This document shows, piece by piece, positions 6,758 through 16,212 of a stretch of DNA of 64,000 nt (position 1 is its first letter; every line of letters begins with the position of its first letter). Location of the stretch: the NCBI GenBank assembly GCA_031423015.1, contig JANPER010000134.1:1-64000 (forward strand). The letters are read 5' to 3'. This DNA is from DATGPD01 sp031423015. GTDB taxonomy: Bacteria > Planctomycetota > UBA1135 > UBA2386. A program made the position numbers and the translations under genes. Below the pieces are notes generated by a model, which saw only the letters and a program-made list of their open reading frames with translations, was not told the DNA's origin and made no database searches.

Positions 6758-8034
6758 ATTCCTGGACCTCTCCCGCGCGCGCGCCGCAGTTTTCGACGCG
6801 CGCCATTCGCGCCGGCCGCGCCCCCGAAATCGATTCGGGCGCCCTCACGCCGTCGATCTGTCTGTCGACCACGTTCGCGCAGGCGGACATCGGTGTCCCA
6901 GGTGCCCACACCTACGCGCGCGCCAGCAATCCGACGGTCGCCACTTTGGAGGCCGCGCTCGGCGCGCTCGAGGACGCACCGCCGAGCGTGTGTTTCGCCA
7001 CCGGGATGGCGGCGACCACCACGCTGATCCTGGCGACCGCAGCGGCAGGCGATGCAGTCTTGGTGAGCGAGGTCGTCTACGGCGGCACCGCTCGCTTGCT
7101 GGAACGCGTTCTCGCGCCGCTCGGCGTGCGCGCGACGTTCGTCGACACCAGCGACCTGCGGGCCGTGAGCGCGGCGCTGCGCAGCAAGCCGAAGTTGCTG
7201 TTCGTCGAGACGCCTGCCAACCCCACGCTGCGACTCACCGACGTGGCGGCTGTCGCCGACTTGGCGCGCGAAGCCGGCGTGCTGCTCGCGGTCGACAATA
7301 CGTTCCTGACGCCGCTGCTCATGCGCCCGCTCGACCTCGGGGCCGACGTCGCGCTCTACTCGACCACCAAGTACATCGAGGGGCACAACGCCACCGTCGG
7401 CGGCGCGATCAGCGCGCGCGACCCGGCGCTGCTCGAACGCGTGCGCTTCCTGCGCAAGACGCTCGGCAACATCCAGGCGCCGTTCTCGGCGTGGCTGACT
7501 CTGCGCGGCCTCGACACCTTGGCGCTGCGGCTGCGCGCACACAGTCGGCACGCGCAGCAGGTGGCGGAGTTCTTGGCGGCACACCCGGCGGTGGCACGCG
7601 TGCACTACCCCGGCTTGGCGAGCTTTCCGCAGGCCGAGTTGGCGCGCAGCCAGCATCGCGACGCCGAGACCGGCGAGGCGCTGCACAGCGGCGTCGTGTC
7701 GTTCGAGCTGCGCGCCGACCTGGTGCGCGGCGCTAGCGACGGTGGGTTCGCTGCCGGCGTGCGTTTGGCGCGCGCGGTGCGCCTGGCCACGTTGGCCGAG
7801 AACTTGGGTTGCACGCAGACGCTGCTCACGCACCCGGCGTCGATGACGCACGCCGATGTGCCGCAGGCGCGGCGGCACGCGACCGGCATCAGCGATGGGT
7901 TGATCCGGCTGTCGATCGGGCTCGAACACCCGCGCGACGTGATCGATGATCTGGCGCAGGCTCTTGCGCAGGTGGCGGTTGGCGACGAAGTCGAAACGAC
8001 GGCCGGGATCGGCGAGGCGGTGGCCCGTGACTGA
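6751..8034 (+). CDS. PLP-dependent transsulfuration enzyme (cystathionine gamma-synthase type)
   Basis: A 427-residue Cys/Met-metabolism PLP enzyme. Seen: YARASNPT (phosphate-binding and substrate loop), FATGMAA, YGGT (the PLP-stacking Tyr), ETPANPTLRLTD, VDNTF (D182, pyridine N contact) and YSTTKY with the Schiff-base K207. These enzymes join an activated homoserine to cysteine or sulfide, or cleave the product. The family members are hard to tell apart by eye; position 1 in a SAM-riboswitch-led operon with a homoserine-making enzyme favours cystathionine gamma-synthase or O-acylhomoserine sulfhydrylase. It overlaps the next gene by 8 bp, implying translational coupling. The start ATG sits within a hairpin. 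The C-terminal tail of about 15 residues beyond the conserved RLSIGLEH region is not conserved-looking. Confidence 0.85.
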   Translation: MPYSWTSPARAPQFSTRAIRAGRAPEIDSGALTPSICLSTTFAQADIGVPGAHTYARASNPTVATLEAALGALEDAPPSVCFATGMAATTTLILATAAAGDAVLVSEVVYGGTARLLERVLAPLGVRATFVDTSDLRAVSAALRSKPKLLFVETPANPTLRLTDVAAVADLAREAGVLLAVDNTFLTPLLMRPLDLGADVALYSTTKYIEGHNATVGGAISARDPALLERVRFLRKTLGNIQAPFSAWLTLRGLDTLALRLRAHSRHAQQVAEFLAAHPAVARVHYPGLASFPQAELARSQHRDAETGEALHSGVVSFELRADLVRGASDGGFAAGVRLARAVRLATLAENLGCTQTLLTHPASMTHADVPQARRHATGISDGLIRLSIGLEHPRDVIDDLAQALAQVAVGDEVETTAGIGEAVARD

Positions 8035-9793
8035 TCCTTCTCGTACGCCGACTACGCCGATCGTGGTCGTGAAGTTCGGCAGCTCGGTGCTGCGCAGCGA
8101 CGCGGACCTGCCCGCGGTGGTGCACGCCATCTATGGCCACCTGCGCCGAGGTCGGCGCGTGCTCGCCGTGGTGTCGGCGCTCGGCGATACCACGGACCGC
8201 CTGCTGGCGCAGGCGCGCGCGCTCGGCGCCAGCAACGATCACGCCGTCGCCGCGTTGCTGGCAACCGGCGAAGCGCAGAGCGTGGCGCTGCTGGCGCTGG
8301 CCCTGGCGCGCGCTGGCTTGCCCGCGCACTTTGCCGACGCGCGCGCGATCGGCCTGCGCACGCGGGGCGCGGTGCTCGACGCCGAGCCGATCCGCGTCGA
8401 CGTCGCGTTCTTGCGCCGCTGTCTCGCTGAGCGCCCAGTCTTGGTGGTGCCCGGCTTTGTGGGGGTCGACGCCGATGACCGCGCCACGCTGCTCGGTCGC
8501 GGCGGCTCCGACCTCAGCGCCGTGTTCCTCGCAGTGGCGCTTGCGGCGCGGGCCGGTGTGTTGTGCAAGGACGTCGACGGCGTGTACGACCGCGATCCGG
8601 CGGTGGCTTCGGGCGCGCGCCGCTTCGCGTTCGCCAGCCACGTCGACGCTCTCGCCCACGGGGGTCGCTTGGTGCAGAGCAAGGCGATCGACGCGGCGCG
8701 CGCCGCCGGCATCGAGCTGCGCGTCGCCGGGCTGCACGGCGATGGTGGCACCCGCATCGGCGCCGGCGCCAGCGTCTTTGCCGTGGCGTCGCCGCCGCGC
8801 CCGCCGCTGCGCGTGGGTCTGATCGGTCTGGGCCACGTCGGCGCCGGCGTGCACGCGCGCCTCAGCGGGCTGGCGGCGCAGTTCACGCTCGTGGGTGCGG
8901 CGGTGCGCGATTGCAAGAAAGCGCGCGCGCCGTCGCTGCTGACCCTTGATCTGACCGACGACGGGGCGACGCTCGCGCCGCGCTGCGACGTCTTGGTCGA
9001 TGTGTCTGGCGACGTCGAACACGTGGCGCCGGTGTTGGCGACTGCGCTCGCGCGCGGCGTGCATGTGGTCTCGGCCAACAAGGCGCTGCTCGCGCGTCAC
9101 CTGCCGGCGCTGCGCGGCGCGGCGCGGCACGGCCATGCGCGCCTCCTGTTCTCGGCGGCGGTCGGTGGCGCGGTGCCGATGCTGGCGTTGGTGGCGCGCG
9201 TGCGCGCCCTCGGCATCGCGCGCGTCGACGCCATCTTGAACACCACGACCAATTTCGTGCTCGCCGAGATGGCGCGGGGTCGTGGACTCACCGCGGCGCT
9301 CGAAGGGGCACGCGCGGCCGGGTTTGCCGAGCCGGACGCGACGCGCGATCTCGACGGCCGCGACGCGGCCGACAAGCTGGTGCTGCTGGCGGACGCGGCG
9401 TTTGGCGTGGCGCTGCCAACCGATGCCGTCGCGCGCGTCGACGTGCGCGACCTCGATCCGGCGCGCGCGCGAGTATCCGCGTCGGCGCAGCGCGAGTTGC
9501 GCGTGGTCGCGTCGCTCACCCACGACGCGAACGGCGTGGTGCCGTCGCTGGCGTGGCGCGAGCTCAACGCCGGCGATCCTCTGTTTGGCACGCCGAGCGA
9601 TCACAACCGCATCGTCGTCTTCACCGAGGACGGCGGTGTGCACGTCGCGCACGGTGGCGGCGGCGGCTGCTGGCCGACCACCGAGGCGATCGTCGGCGAC
9701 TTGCTCGCGCTTTGGCGCGAGGGCAATCGCGAAGTGCAGCCTAGCCTGACCGTCGACGCAGACGTGGCGACGCCATCGGAGGTCTCGGCATGA
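8027..9793 (+). CDS. thrA: bifunctional aspartate kinase / homoserine dehydrogenase lacking the ACT region
   Basis: 588 residues from GTG 8027, with GCGAGG about 9 nt upstream; the frame is open further back but only inside the previous gene. Residues 12-250 are aspartate kinase (KFGSS at 16-20, GRGGSD at 157-162, CKDVDGVYDRDP at 180-191). Residues 261-588 are homoserine dehydrogenase (GLIGLGHVGAG, SANKALLA, a TTTNFVLAEM strand and EPDATRDLDGRDAADK). Together they catalyse the first and third steps from aspartate to homoserine; aspartate semialdehyde dehydrogenase is not in the window. In E. coli ThrA about 200 residues of ACT-type regulatory sequence link the two halves; here only about 12 residues do, so feedback control by amino acids may be absent and left to the riboswitch. 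Overlaps the flanking genes by 8 and 4 bp. Confidence 0.88.
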   Translation: MTDPSRTPTTPIVVVKFGSSVLRSDADLPAVVHAIYGHLRRGRRVLAVVSALGDTTDRLLAQARALGASNDHAVAALLATGEAQSVALLALALARAGLPAHFADARAIGLRTRGAVLDAEPIRVDVAFLRRCLAERPVLVVPGFVGVDADDRATLLGRGGSDLSAVFLAVALAARAGVLCKDVDGVYDRDPAVASGARRFAFASHVDALAHGGRLVQSKAIDAARAAGIELRVAGLHGDGGTRIGAGASVFAVASPPRPPLRVGLIGLGHVGAGVHARLSGLAAQFTLVGAAVRDCKKARAPSLLTLDLTDDGATLAPRCDVLVDVSGDVEHVAPVLATALARGVHVVSANKALLARHLPALRGAARHGHARLLFSAAVGGAVPMLALVARVRALGIARVDAILNTTTNFVLAEMARGRGLTAALEGARAAGFAEPDATRDLDGRDAADKLVLLADAAFGVALPTDAVARVDVRDLDPARARVSASAQRELRVVASLTHDANGVVPSLAWRELNAGDPLFGTPSDHNRIVVFTEDGGVHVAHGGGGGCWPTTEAIVGDLLALWREGNREVQPSLTVDADVATPSEVSA

Positions 9794-10932
9794 AACCCGA
9801 CACTCAACTGGTGCACTTCGTGCCCTGCCCTGGCGACCCGTTCCACGCCAGCGCGACGCCGATCTATCAGACGGCGACCTTCGCCCTCGACCAGCAAACG
9901 CTCACTGCGCCGTTCGACTACGCCCGCAGCGGCAACCCGACGCGCGCGGTGCTCGAACGCCAGATCGCCGTGCTCGAGGGGGGCGCGCGCGGGTTTGCCT
10001 TCGCCTCTGGCCTGGCGGCGTTGACCGCCGTGCTGCGCCTGCTCGAGGTCGGCGACGAAGTGCTCGCCGACAACGATCTCTACGGCGGCACCTACCGCTT
10101 GCTGAGCACGCTCATGCCGCGGCACGGCGTGCACGCGCGCTACGTCGACGCGTGCGATCTCGACGCGGTGGCGCGCGCGTTCACCGCGCGCACGCGCCTG
10201 CTGCTGGTCGAGTCGCTCAGCAATCCGCACCTGCGCGCCGCCGACATTGCCGCGTTGGCGCGCCTGGCGCACGCGCGCGGCGCCTTGCTGTGCGTCGACA
10301 ACTCGGCGCGCACGCCGCTTTTGTGCCAGCCGCTGGCGCACGGCGCCGACCTCGTCGTGCACTCGGCGACGAAGTACCTCTCGGGCCACGGCGACGTGAC
10401 CGCGGGCCTCGCCGTGACCCGCGACCCCGCGCTCGGCGAACGTCTCTACGCGGTGCAGAACGGCGAGGGCGCCGTGCTCGCGCCGTTCGAGACCTTCCTG
10501 CTTTTGCGCGGCATGAAGACTCTGGCGGTGCGGCTGCGGCAGCAGCAAGCGAACGCGCGCGTGGTGGCGAGCTGGCTGGCGACGCAACCGAGCGTCACGC
10601 ATGTGTACTACCCGCGCGACGCGGCCGGTGCGCTGGCACGCGACGGCGGTGCGGTGATCTCGTTCACCACCGGCGATTGTGCCGCGTCGCGCCGCTGCAT
10701 CGCCGCGCTGCGCCTGTTCTCCCCGTGCGTGAGCTTCGGCTCGGTGCAGTCGTCGGTATGTCTGCCGTGCGAGATGTCGCACAAGAGCATCCCTGCCGAC
10801 GTGCGCGCGCAGCGCGGCTTTGCCGAAGACCTGGTGCGGCTGTCGATCGGCATCGAAGACGTCGACGACCTCGTCGCCGACCTGGCGCAAGCGCTCGTCG
10901 GGAGCGTTGCCGAGGCGCTGCCGGCCGGCTGA
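9790..10932 (+). CDS. second PLP-dependent transsulfuration enzyme (cystathionine lyase/synthase type)
   Basis: 380 residues, starting in an ATGA overlap with the preceding gene. The same fold type as the first gene of the operon but diverged: YARSGNPT, FASGLAALTA, YGGTYRLL, ESLSNPHLRAADI, VDNSARTPL and HSATKYLSGHGDVTAG with the PLP lysine at K195. With the first operon gene making cystathionine, this one plausibly acts as the lyase that yields homocysteine; alternatively the roles are reversed or one uses sulfide directly. A VPC/CLPCEMSH pair of Cys-containing segments is unusual for the family. A strong hairpin terminator follows 4 bp after the stop. The operon therefore runs aspartate to homoserine to cystathionine/homocysteine apart from homoserine acylation. 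Confidence 0.83.
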   Translation: MKPDTQLVHFVPCPGDPFHASATPIYQTATFALDQQTLTAPFDYARSGNPTRAVLERQIAVLEGGARGFAFASGLAALTAVLRLLEVGDEVLADNDLYGGTYRLLSTLMPRHGVHARYVDACDLDAVARAFTARTRLLLVESLSNPHLRAADIAALARLAHARGALLCVDNSARTPLLCQPLAHGADLVVHSATKYLSGHGDVTAGLAVTRDPALGERLYAVQNGEGAVLAPFETFLLLRGMKTLAVRLRQQQANARVVASWLATQPSVTHVYYPRDAAGALARDGGAVISFTTGDCAASRRCIAALRLFSPCVSFGSVQSSVCLPCEMSHKSIPADVRAQRGFAEDLVRLSIGIEDVDDLVADLAQALVGSVAEALPAG

Positions 10933-10936
10933 GCGG

Positions 10937-10961
10937 GGGCCAGGCACGCAAGGCCTGGCCC
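10937..10961 (+). terminator. hairpin terminator after the methionine operon
   Basis: GGGCCAGGC (10937-10945) pairs perfectly with GCCTGGCCC (10953-10961) over a 7-nt loop. It lies between two convergent genes. No U-tract follows, as is common in GC-rich genomes. Confidence 0.6.
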
Positions 10962-10987
10962 GACAAACGCCCATCCGGCGGCCCGCC

Positions 10988-13030
10988 CTACCGCACGCCG
11001 CGCAACTCGATGTCGTCGAAGTACGCGTAGTCGCTCGTCGCGTTCATGTTCGCGTCGAACTCGATCCAGAACGTGCTCGACACGCTGCCGAGTGCGATCT
11101 CGTGGCGGCGGTACACGTTGTCGTCTTCGCCGTTCACGAAGGTGCGCACGGTGGTGAAGTTCACGCCGTCGGTGCTCACGCGCACCGCGGCGGTGTCGCT
11201 GCTCTCGAAGGCGCGGATGCGCGCCCAGAACACCAGCTTGGCGTTGGTGACGCCGGCGAGGTTCGCCTGCCGCCGCAACAACCCGGTGCTGCTGCGCAGC
11301 CGGACGTGAACCACGCCGCTGGCGGGGCCGTCGGTGCGGATGCTGTTGTCGCCCGACGCGGTCCACGCGCCCGTCCAGCCGGTGCCGCCCGAGTAGTTGG
11401 CCGACTCCCAGCCGTCGTACGCGATCTGCTGTTCGACGCCGCCGGCGGTCACCGTGATGTAGCCGACCTTGGTCTCGAGGTGCGTGCCGAATGCGTTGCT
11501 GGCGGTGAGCGCCACGGTGAAGGTGCCGGCGGTCATGTACGTGTGGCTCGGGTGCTGGGCGCTGGCGACGCCACCATCGCCGAAGGTCCACCCCCAAGTC
11601 GTGGGCGCGTTCGACGACAGGTCGGTGAAGGCCACCAGCAACGGCGCCGTCCCCGACAGCGGCGTGCCCGAGAACTGGGCCACGGGTGCCGCGCCGCCGC
11701 CGGTCTGCTGCATCGCGATGAGCACGTTGATGCGGCCGTACCCGAACGTGTTGTCGACCCCGGTCGTACCGAGGTCGTTCGTCGAACCCTTGAGGATCGC
11801 TTCCACCTGGTTCGGCGTGAGCGCGGGGTTGGCCGACCAGATCAAGCCGCACAGGCCGGCCGTGAGCGGGCAGGCGAAGCTCGTGCCGTTCACCGCGGCG
11901 TAGCTCGTCGCACTGGACGAGTTGGTCGTGAACACGCCGACGCCGGGCGCCACGAGATCGACGAAGGTGCCAAACGCGGAGAACGACGCCTTGAGGTCGT
12001 TCTGGTCGGTGGCACCGACCACGATCAGGTCGTCGGCGTCGCGACCGCCCAGGGTCAGGTTGCGGTTGTCGTTGCCCGCCGCCCAGATCAGCAGCCCGCC
12101 GATCGACTTGATGTAGGTCGCCGTGGTGAGGTTGGAGCTGCTGTCAGGGCCGCTGTAGCTGACGCTCGCCACCTTGTCGCCGTTCTCGATGGAGGTGCGC
12201 GCCGCGTGCTGCAGCGTGCTCAACGCCGCGCTGCCGGTCGACACGTTCGACACGCGCATCATGCGATGGCTGAGGTTCCAACCGACGCCGGCGACGCCCT
12301 TGGCGTTGTTGCCGTTGGCCGCGGCACAACCGGTGGTTTGTGTGCCGTGCGGGTGCACCGGCCCGATGCTGCCGCCCGCCGACTCCCAGCGTAGGTCGAC
12401 GGCGTTGTAGGCCTCGCGCCGGTTGAGCTGCAGGTCTTCGTGCGTGGTGAGCACGCCGGTGTCGCAGATGCCGATGCCCACCGACGGGTTGCCGGTGTGC
12501 AGATCCCAACCCGCGCACGACTGCATGCGCGTGGCCTGGTGGTGCCACTGCTGCGCGAACAGCGTGTCGTTGGGGCAGCTGATGGGATACAGGGTCCAGT
12601 CGGGCTCGACGTAGTCGAAGGCCCACGTGCGCATGAGCCGGCCGGCGACGGCGTTCTCGGTCCCTTGCGGGACCACGAACAAGAACTCGTCGGTCGCCGC
12701 GACGCGCGCCGTCACCTCGAAGTTGCTCAGCTCGCGCAGCGCGACGGTCAAGAGCGCATCGGCTTGCGCGCCGAGGCCCGCCGCCACGAGAGTCGCGCGC
12801 TGCTGGGGCCGCGCGATCATTCGCCCGGAGAACTCACGTTCGCCCGGCACCGCCACGTGCTGCCGCTGCGCGGCAAGCTCCATGGCGCGCAACAACCGCT
12901 GCGGCTCGGTAGCGCTGGCGCCAGCGTCAGGGGTGGTAGGGGACGCTTGTGCGAAGCCGGCATCGCATGCGAGCGAGCTGACGACGAGGACGAGCGCGAG
13001 AGGAAAACGAGACGAGGCAGGATGAGTCAC
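10988..13030 (-). CDS. secreted subtilisin-like serine protease with PKD domain
   Basis: 680 residues. The start is GTG 13030, preceded by GGAGG 6 nt away. Signal peptide: MTHPASSRFPLALVLVVSSL ending near AGFAQ. A pro-region (about 30-150) is followed by an S8 catalytic domain with the triad in GICDTGV (Asp), HPHGTQTTG (His) and NGTSFACP (Ser). A PKD domain (about 445-530; WGWTFGDGG, HTYMTAGTFTVALTASN) and a C-terminal beta-sandwich with many aromatic and Asp/Asn residues, probably a carbohydrate or adhesion module, complete the protein. It acts outside the cytoplasmic membrane, likely in nutrient proteolysis or surface maturation. A TAGCAT box at 13051-13056 may be its -10 element, giving a short leader with the RBS. 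The triad is complete, so activity is expected. Confidence 0.9.
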   Translation of the reverse strand: MTHPASSRFPLALVLVVSSLACDAGFAQASPTTPDAGASATEPQRLLRAMELAAQRQHVAVPGEREFSGRMIARPQQRATLVAAGLGAQADALLTVALRELSNFEVTARVAATDEFLFVVPQGTENAVAGRLMRTWAFDYVEPDWTLYPISCPNDTLFAQQWHHQATRMQSCAGWDLHTGNPSVGIGICDTGVLTTHEDLQLNRREAYNAVDLRWESAGGSIGPVHPHGTQTTGCAAANGNNAKGVAGVGWNLSHRMMRVSNVSTGSAALSTLQHAARTSIENGDKVASVSYSGPDSSSNLTTATYIKSIGGLLIWAAGNDNRNLTLGGRDADDLIVVGATDQNDLKASFSAFGTFVDLVAPGVGVFTTNSSSATSYAAVNGTSFACPLTAGLCGLIWSANPALTPNQVEAILKGSTNDLGTTGVDNTFGYGRINVLIAMQQTGGGAAPVAQFSGTPLSGTAPLLVAFTDLSSNAPTTWGWTFGDGGVASAQHPSHTYMTAGTFTVALTASNAFGTHLETKVGYITVTAGGVEQQIAYDGWESANYSGGTGWTGAWTASGDNSIRTDGPASGVVHVRLRSSTGLLRRQANLAGVTNAKLVFWARIRAFESSDTAAVRVSTDGVNFTTVRTFVNGEDDNVYRRHEIALGSVSSTFWIEFDANMNATSDYAYFDDIELRGVR

Positions 13031-13120
13031 GCAGAACCTCCGAGGCGCAGATGCTAGTCATGAGTGCACTCAGCGCCCATCCCCTTGCCTGATTGCGGTG
13101 ACACGTCATCGCGCGCCGCG

Positions 13121-15004
13121 TCACCAAGGGATCAAGACGCGACCGTTGGTCAGGTACAAGCGACCCGGCAGCGTGAGCACGACATCCTGCACGACGATCG
13201 TGCTGCCGATCGTGCCGACGCTTGGCAGTGGCAGGGCGAAGCGGAGCGCGCCGGCGGCGGGGACCACGCCGACCGGCAGCGTGGCCATTGCGGATGGATC
13301 GACGCGCAGCGTGCCGAAAGGCGCCACCGGCAGCTCGGTCTGGCCGACGCCGAGCAGCATGACGACCGCGGCGCCGGGCGGCGCGGTCTGTACGAAGTTC
13401 AGCGGCATGCCGAGCACCGCGACGCGCGACAGTTCCGGGTGGCGCGACGTGTCGCTCATCGAACCGTGCGCAGTGAACACGTAGAGGTGGGTCGCGGTGC
13501 TCACGTAGCCCGCCTCGCGGCCGGTGCCCTGCGCCACCGCCGCACCCTGCAACGCGATGCTGTCCCAAGTGTTGGTAAACAAGCTGTAGCCGTGCGCGCG
13601 CGCGGCGTCGGTGGCGAGCGCGGTGACTCCGACCACCGCCAGGGTCGACGCGGTCACGCTGCCGGTCGTGGCGATCTGCTTCCAGCGACCGAGGACCGGA
13701 TCGAACACGGCGACCCTGCCCGCATCGGCCACCGCGACGATGCTGTTCTCGGGCCGCGTCGCGATCGCCGTCGGCGTCAACGCCAGCTGCGCGAACGTGC
13801 CAGTGCGCGCCGAGAAGCCAACCAGGCCGGTCGGGGTCTCCAGCACGATGCTCTCCGGCGTGGGGTGGGCGCGGGTGACGGTCACCGCCGGCAGCGTGGA
13901 CCAGGTGCCGAGCACGCTGCTGTAGGCGACGTGCGCTGGCGTGGCCGACAGCGTGTCGTTGCCGAACGCGACGTGATCGCCGACCGTCCAGCCGTACGCG
14001 CCCGCAGCCGGGCTGCTGAAGGTGCCCCGCACCGCCGAGAACGCGACCGTCGTCGGGTCGACGTGCGACACGAAGCTCGACGTCGCCTCGCCGCGCCACA
14101 AGTGGAACGCGGACGGTGTGTGCGCGGTGATCCAGCCGCTCACGAACTGATTGTGGCCGGGGTCGTAGGCGAAGTCGCCCGACGCGTGCTCGAGCACGGC
14201 GACGTTCGCTGCCATGACCTGCACGCGGATCGGCTGGCCGCCGCCGGCAAAGCTGGTGAACGCGCCGCGCAGCGCGCTGAACGCGAGCAAGCTTGGCCCG
14301 CCGACGACGAACGCGTAGCCGTCGGCGACGCTCGCGGTCACGTTCGTGGTCGGCACAGTTTGCGTCGACCAGCGGTCGCGGTACGCCGAGAACGCCTTCA
14401 CTTCGTCGGGCAGCGTCAGCACGGCGACGGCGCAGTTCTTGCCCGCTGTGTAGCGCGCGTTGGCGCGCGACGGCGTCGAACGCCAGACGTTGAACAACCC
14501 GCTGAACGCGTGCGCGGCGGTGTCGTCGGCGGTGAACGCGACGTTGCCGTCGACGCGGGTGAAGCGCGGGGTTCCGCTCAGCGTCAGCGCGACCCACTGG
14601 CCGAAGAACCCCGAGCACGCGTGCACGGTGCTGCCGTCACGCACCAGGCACACCGTCCCGTCGACGGCCAGCGACAGCACGTGGCCCCCGGCTGGCTGCA
14701 ACGTCGCGTAGCCGCTCGCGTGGGCCGCGCAGGCGTGCAGTGCCCCGCTGTCTTCGACGACGCACAGGTTGTTGCCAGAGTGCACGACCGCCGCGCCGCC
14801 CACCGGGATGCTGGTCCAGGTGCGCAGGACCGCGGAGAACACTTCCACCGCGGTCGGCGTCTGCACGACGACGAGGCTGCCGACGGCGACGATGCTGCTC
14901 ACATTGGCGGGCAGCGGCCGCTCGCTCCAGTACGGACCGTCGGCGGACTGGGCGAGACCATGGCCACAGAGGGCGAGCGCGGCGAGGGCGAGGCGAGCGT
15001 GCAC
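13121..15004 (-). CDS. secreted beta-propeller-like repeat protein
   Basis: 627 residues with a signal peptide (MHARLALAALALCGHGLA, then Gln). The mature part is built from about ten repeats of 40-45 residues, each containing a strand like AFSALRGAFTS, AFSAVRGTFSS, VYSSVLGTWST, GFSARTGTFAQ or VFDPVLGRWKQ, which suggests a propeller of two blades' worth of strands per motif pair. The final 100 residues carry the beta-rich module (FALPLPSVGTIGSTIVVQDVVL) shared with other secreted proteins here. No catalytic residues or family recognised. Likely surface-exposed or extracellular binding or structural role. Transcribed in the same direction as the protease but about 90 bp upstream of it; co-transcription is possible. 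Confidence 0.65.
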   Translation of the reverse strand: MHARLALAALALCGHGLAQSADGPYWSERPLPANVSSIVAVGSLVVVQTPTAVEVFSAVLRTWTSIPVGGAAVVHSGNNLCVVEDSGALHACAAHASGYATLQPAGGHVLSLAVDGTVCLVRDGSTVHACSGFFGQWVALTLSGTPRFTRVDGNVAFTADDTAAHAFSGLFNVWRSTPSRANARYTAGKNCAVAVLTLPDEVKAFSAYRDRWSTQTVPTTNVTASVADGYAFVVGGPSLLAFSALRGAFTSFAGGGQPIRVQVMAANVAVLEHASGDFAYDPGHNQFVSGWITAHTPSAFHLWRGEATSSFVSHVDPTTVAFSAVRGTFSSPAAGAYGWTVGDHVAFGNDTLSATPAHVAYSSVLGTWSTLPAVTVTRAHPTPESIVLETPTGLVGFSARTGTFAQLALTPTAIATRPENSIVAVADAGRVAVFDPVLGRWKQIATTGSVTASTLAVVGVTALATDAARAHGYSLFTNTWDSIALQGAAVAQGTGREAGYVSTATHLYVFTAHGSMSDTSRHPELSRVAVLGMPLNFVQTAPPGAAVVMLLGVGQTELPVAPFGTLRVDPSAMATLPVGVVPAAGALRFALPLPSVGTIGSTIVVQDVVLTLPGRLYLTNGRVLIPW

Positions 15005-15198
15005 GAGGATCTCCGAGTGAAGGGCACCGCACAGTCGTGCCGCAATTCGGGACGGTCAAGGGGTGGCGGCGCGCGCCACGGCCGCGAGCGGGCAGCGGTT
15101 GCGCGATGGCGTCCATCGCATCGGCGCGTGACGCGAACCTTCTCAGGCATGGCGCATCGCCAAACTTCGATCGGCACTCTGTCGTGCAGCGGTGTCCG

Positions 15199-16212
15199 TC
15201 AGGTCAGCGCGCCGACGCGCCGCGCAAAGCGCGCGACACAGTGCGCCCCGATCGTGTCGATGATGCGCTGCCACTGTTTGGCCGGCGTGTAGTCGGTGGT
15301 GGCGCGGCGGAAGCCGGCCGCGGCGATCTCGCGCCGTTGCTGCTCGTGCGCCAAGTAGTAGCGCGTCTTGTCGATGCACTCGTCGATCGTGTCGAACCCG
15401 ATCACTTCGCGGTCCAGCTCGAACAGTTCGCGCAGCCAACGCGGGTTGTCGCAGACTTGCAGCACACCCATGGCCGGCAACTGCACCACGCGCGTGTTGC
15501 ACGGCCCGACCGAGTGATGCAGGTTGAAGCCGCATCGCAGCCGTCGATACGCGGCGCGCACTTCGCTGTCGCTGGCGGCGCCGAGCGGCCAACCCGGGCC
15601 GCGCACCAGCGTGCTCGGCAGCGCGGCGACCAAACGTTCGATGCGCTGCGGCCGATCCGACAGGCCATACACTCGCTCGCAGAAGATCGCGGCGTCGAGG
15701 TCGCGGTGGCCTTCCAGGATGTCCAGCTCGGTCAGCGCTGGCGTCAGCCATTCCTGCCGCACGGCGTGGAACAGCCACGTCACCTGTTGGCAACCCCAGC
15801 GGCGATAGTCGTCGACCACCGCGATGTTGAACGGGAAGCAGAAGTCGAAGTGGGGTGCCACCGGCTGCGACAGGATCGCCGAGCTTTCGGGATCGTCGGC
15901 ACACAGGAACACCTTGCACACGTCCGACGTGGCGAGGAACTCGGGGTGCAGCATCGCGCCGCCGGCGGCGATCAGCACGTGGCTGTCGCGCAGAACGTCG
16001 GCCAGCTGCGCGTAGGCAGTCAACAACCCAGCGTCGCCTTGTCGCCACGCGGCGTCGAGCCGGTCGAACGACCACCAACCGCCGGCGCAGGGCATGCCGA
16101 ACGCATGCACCTCGTAGCCAAGGGCGCGCAGCCGCGCGCAGTTGGCGTCTTCGACCGCGCTCCGGCGTTCGTCGTGCGCCGGATAGACCCACGCGTAGCG
16201 CAGCGCGCGCAT
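15199..16212 (-). CDS. CgeB-like glycosyltransferase family protein
   Basis: About 337 residues from ATG 16212 (MRALRYAWVYPAHDERRSAV); an in-frame ATG 45 bp upstream is preceded by proline-rich, non-conserved sequence. It resembles the CgeB/glycosyltransferase family 1-like group: an N-terminal Rossmann-like half, a middle PHFDFCFPFNIAVVDDYRRWGC segment, then the conserved C-terminal region with NLHHSVGPCNTRVVQLPAMG followed by EVIGFDTIDECIDKTRYYL, which is where nucleotide-sugar binding is expected. Cytoplasmic. The divergent neighbour is a methyltransferase, so both may act on a cell-surface glycan or small molecule. The substrate cannot be told. Confidence 0.68.
   Translation of the reverse strand: MRALRYAWVYPAHDERRSAVEDANCARLRALGYEVHAFGMPCAGGWWSFDRLDAAWRQGDAGLLTAYAQLADVLRDSHVLIAAGGAMLHPEFLATSDVCKVFLCADDPESSAILSQPVAPHFDFCFPFNIAVVDDYRRWGCQQVTWLFHAVRQEWLTPALTELDILEGHRDLDAAIFCERVYGLSDRPQRIERLVAALPSTLVRGPGWPLGAASDSEVRAAYRRLRCGFNLHHSVGPCNTRVVQLPAMGVLQVCDNPRWLRELFELDREVIGFDTIDECIDKTRYYLAHEQQRREIAAAGFRRATTDYTPAKQWQRIIDTIGAHCVARFARRVGALT

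Noticed and set aside
10930..10965. Read-through of the TGA after the second PLP enzyme
   Set aside because: The enzyme is full length and a terminator hairpin follows at once.
13064..15292. 742-codon plus-strand frame over the secreted propeller gene
   Set aside because: Arg/Ala/Gly-rich antisense shadow; the minus strand has a signal peptide and regular repeats.
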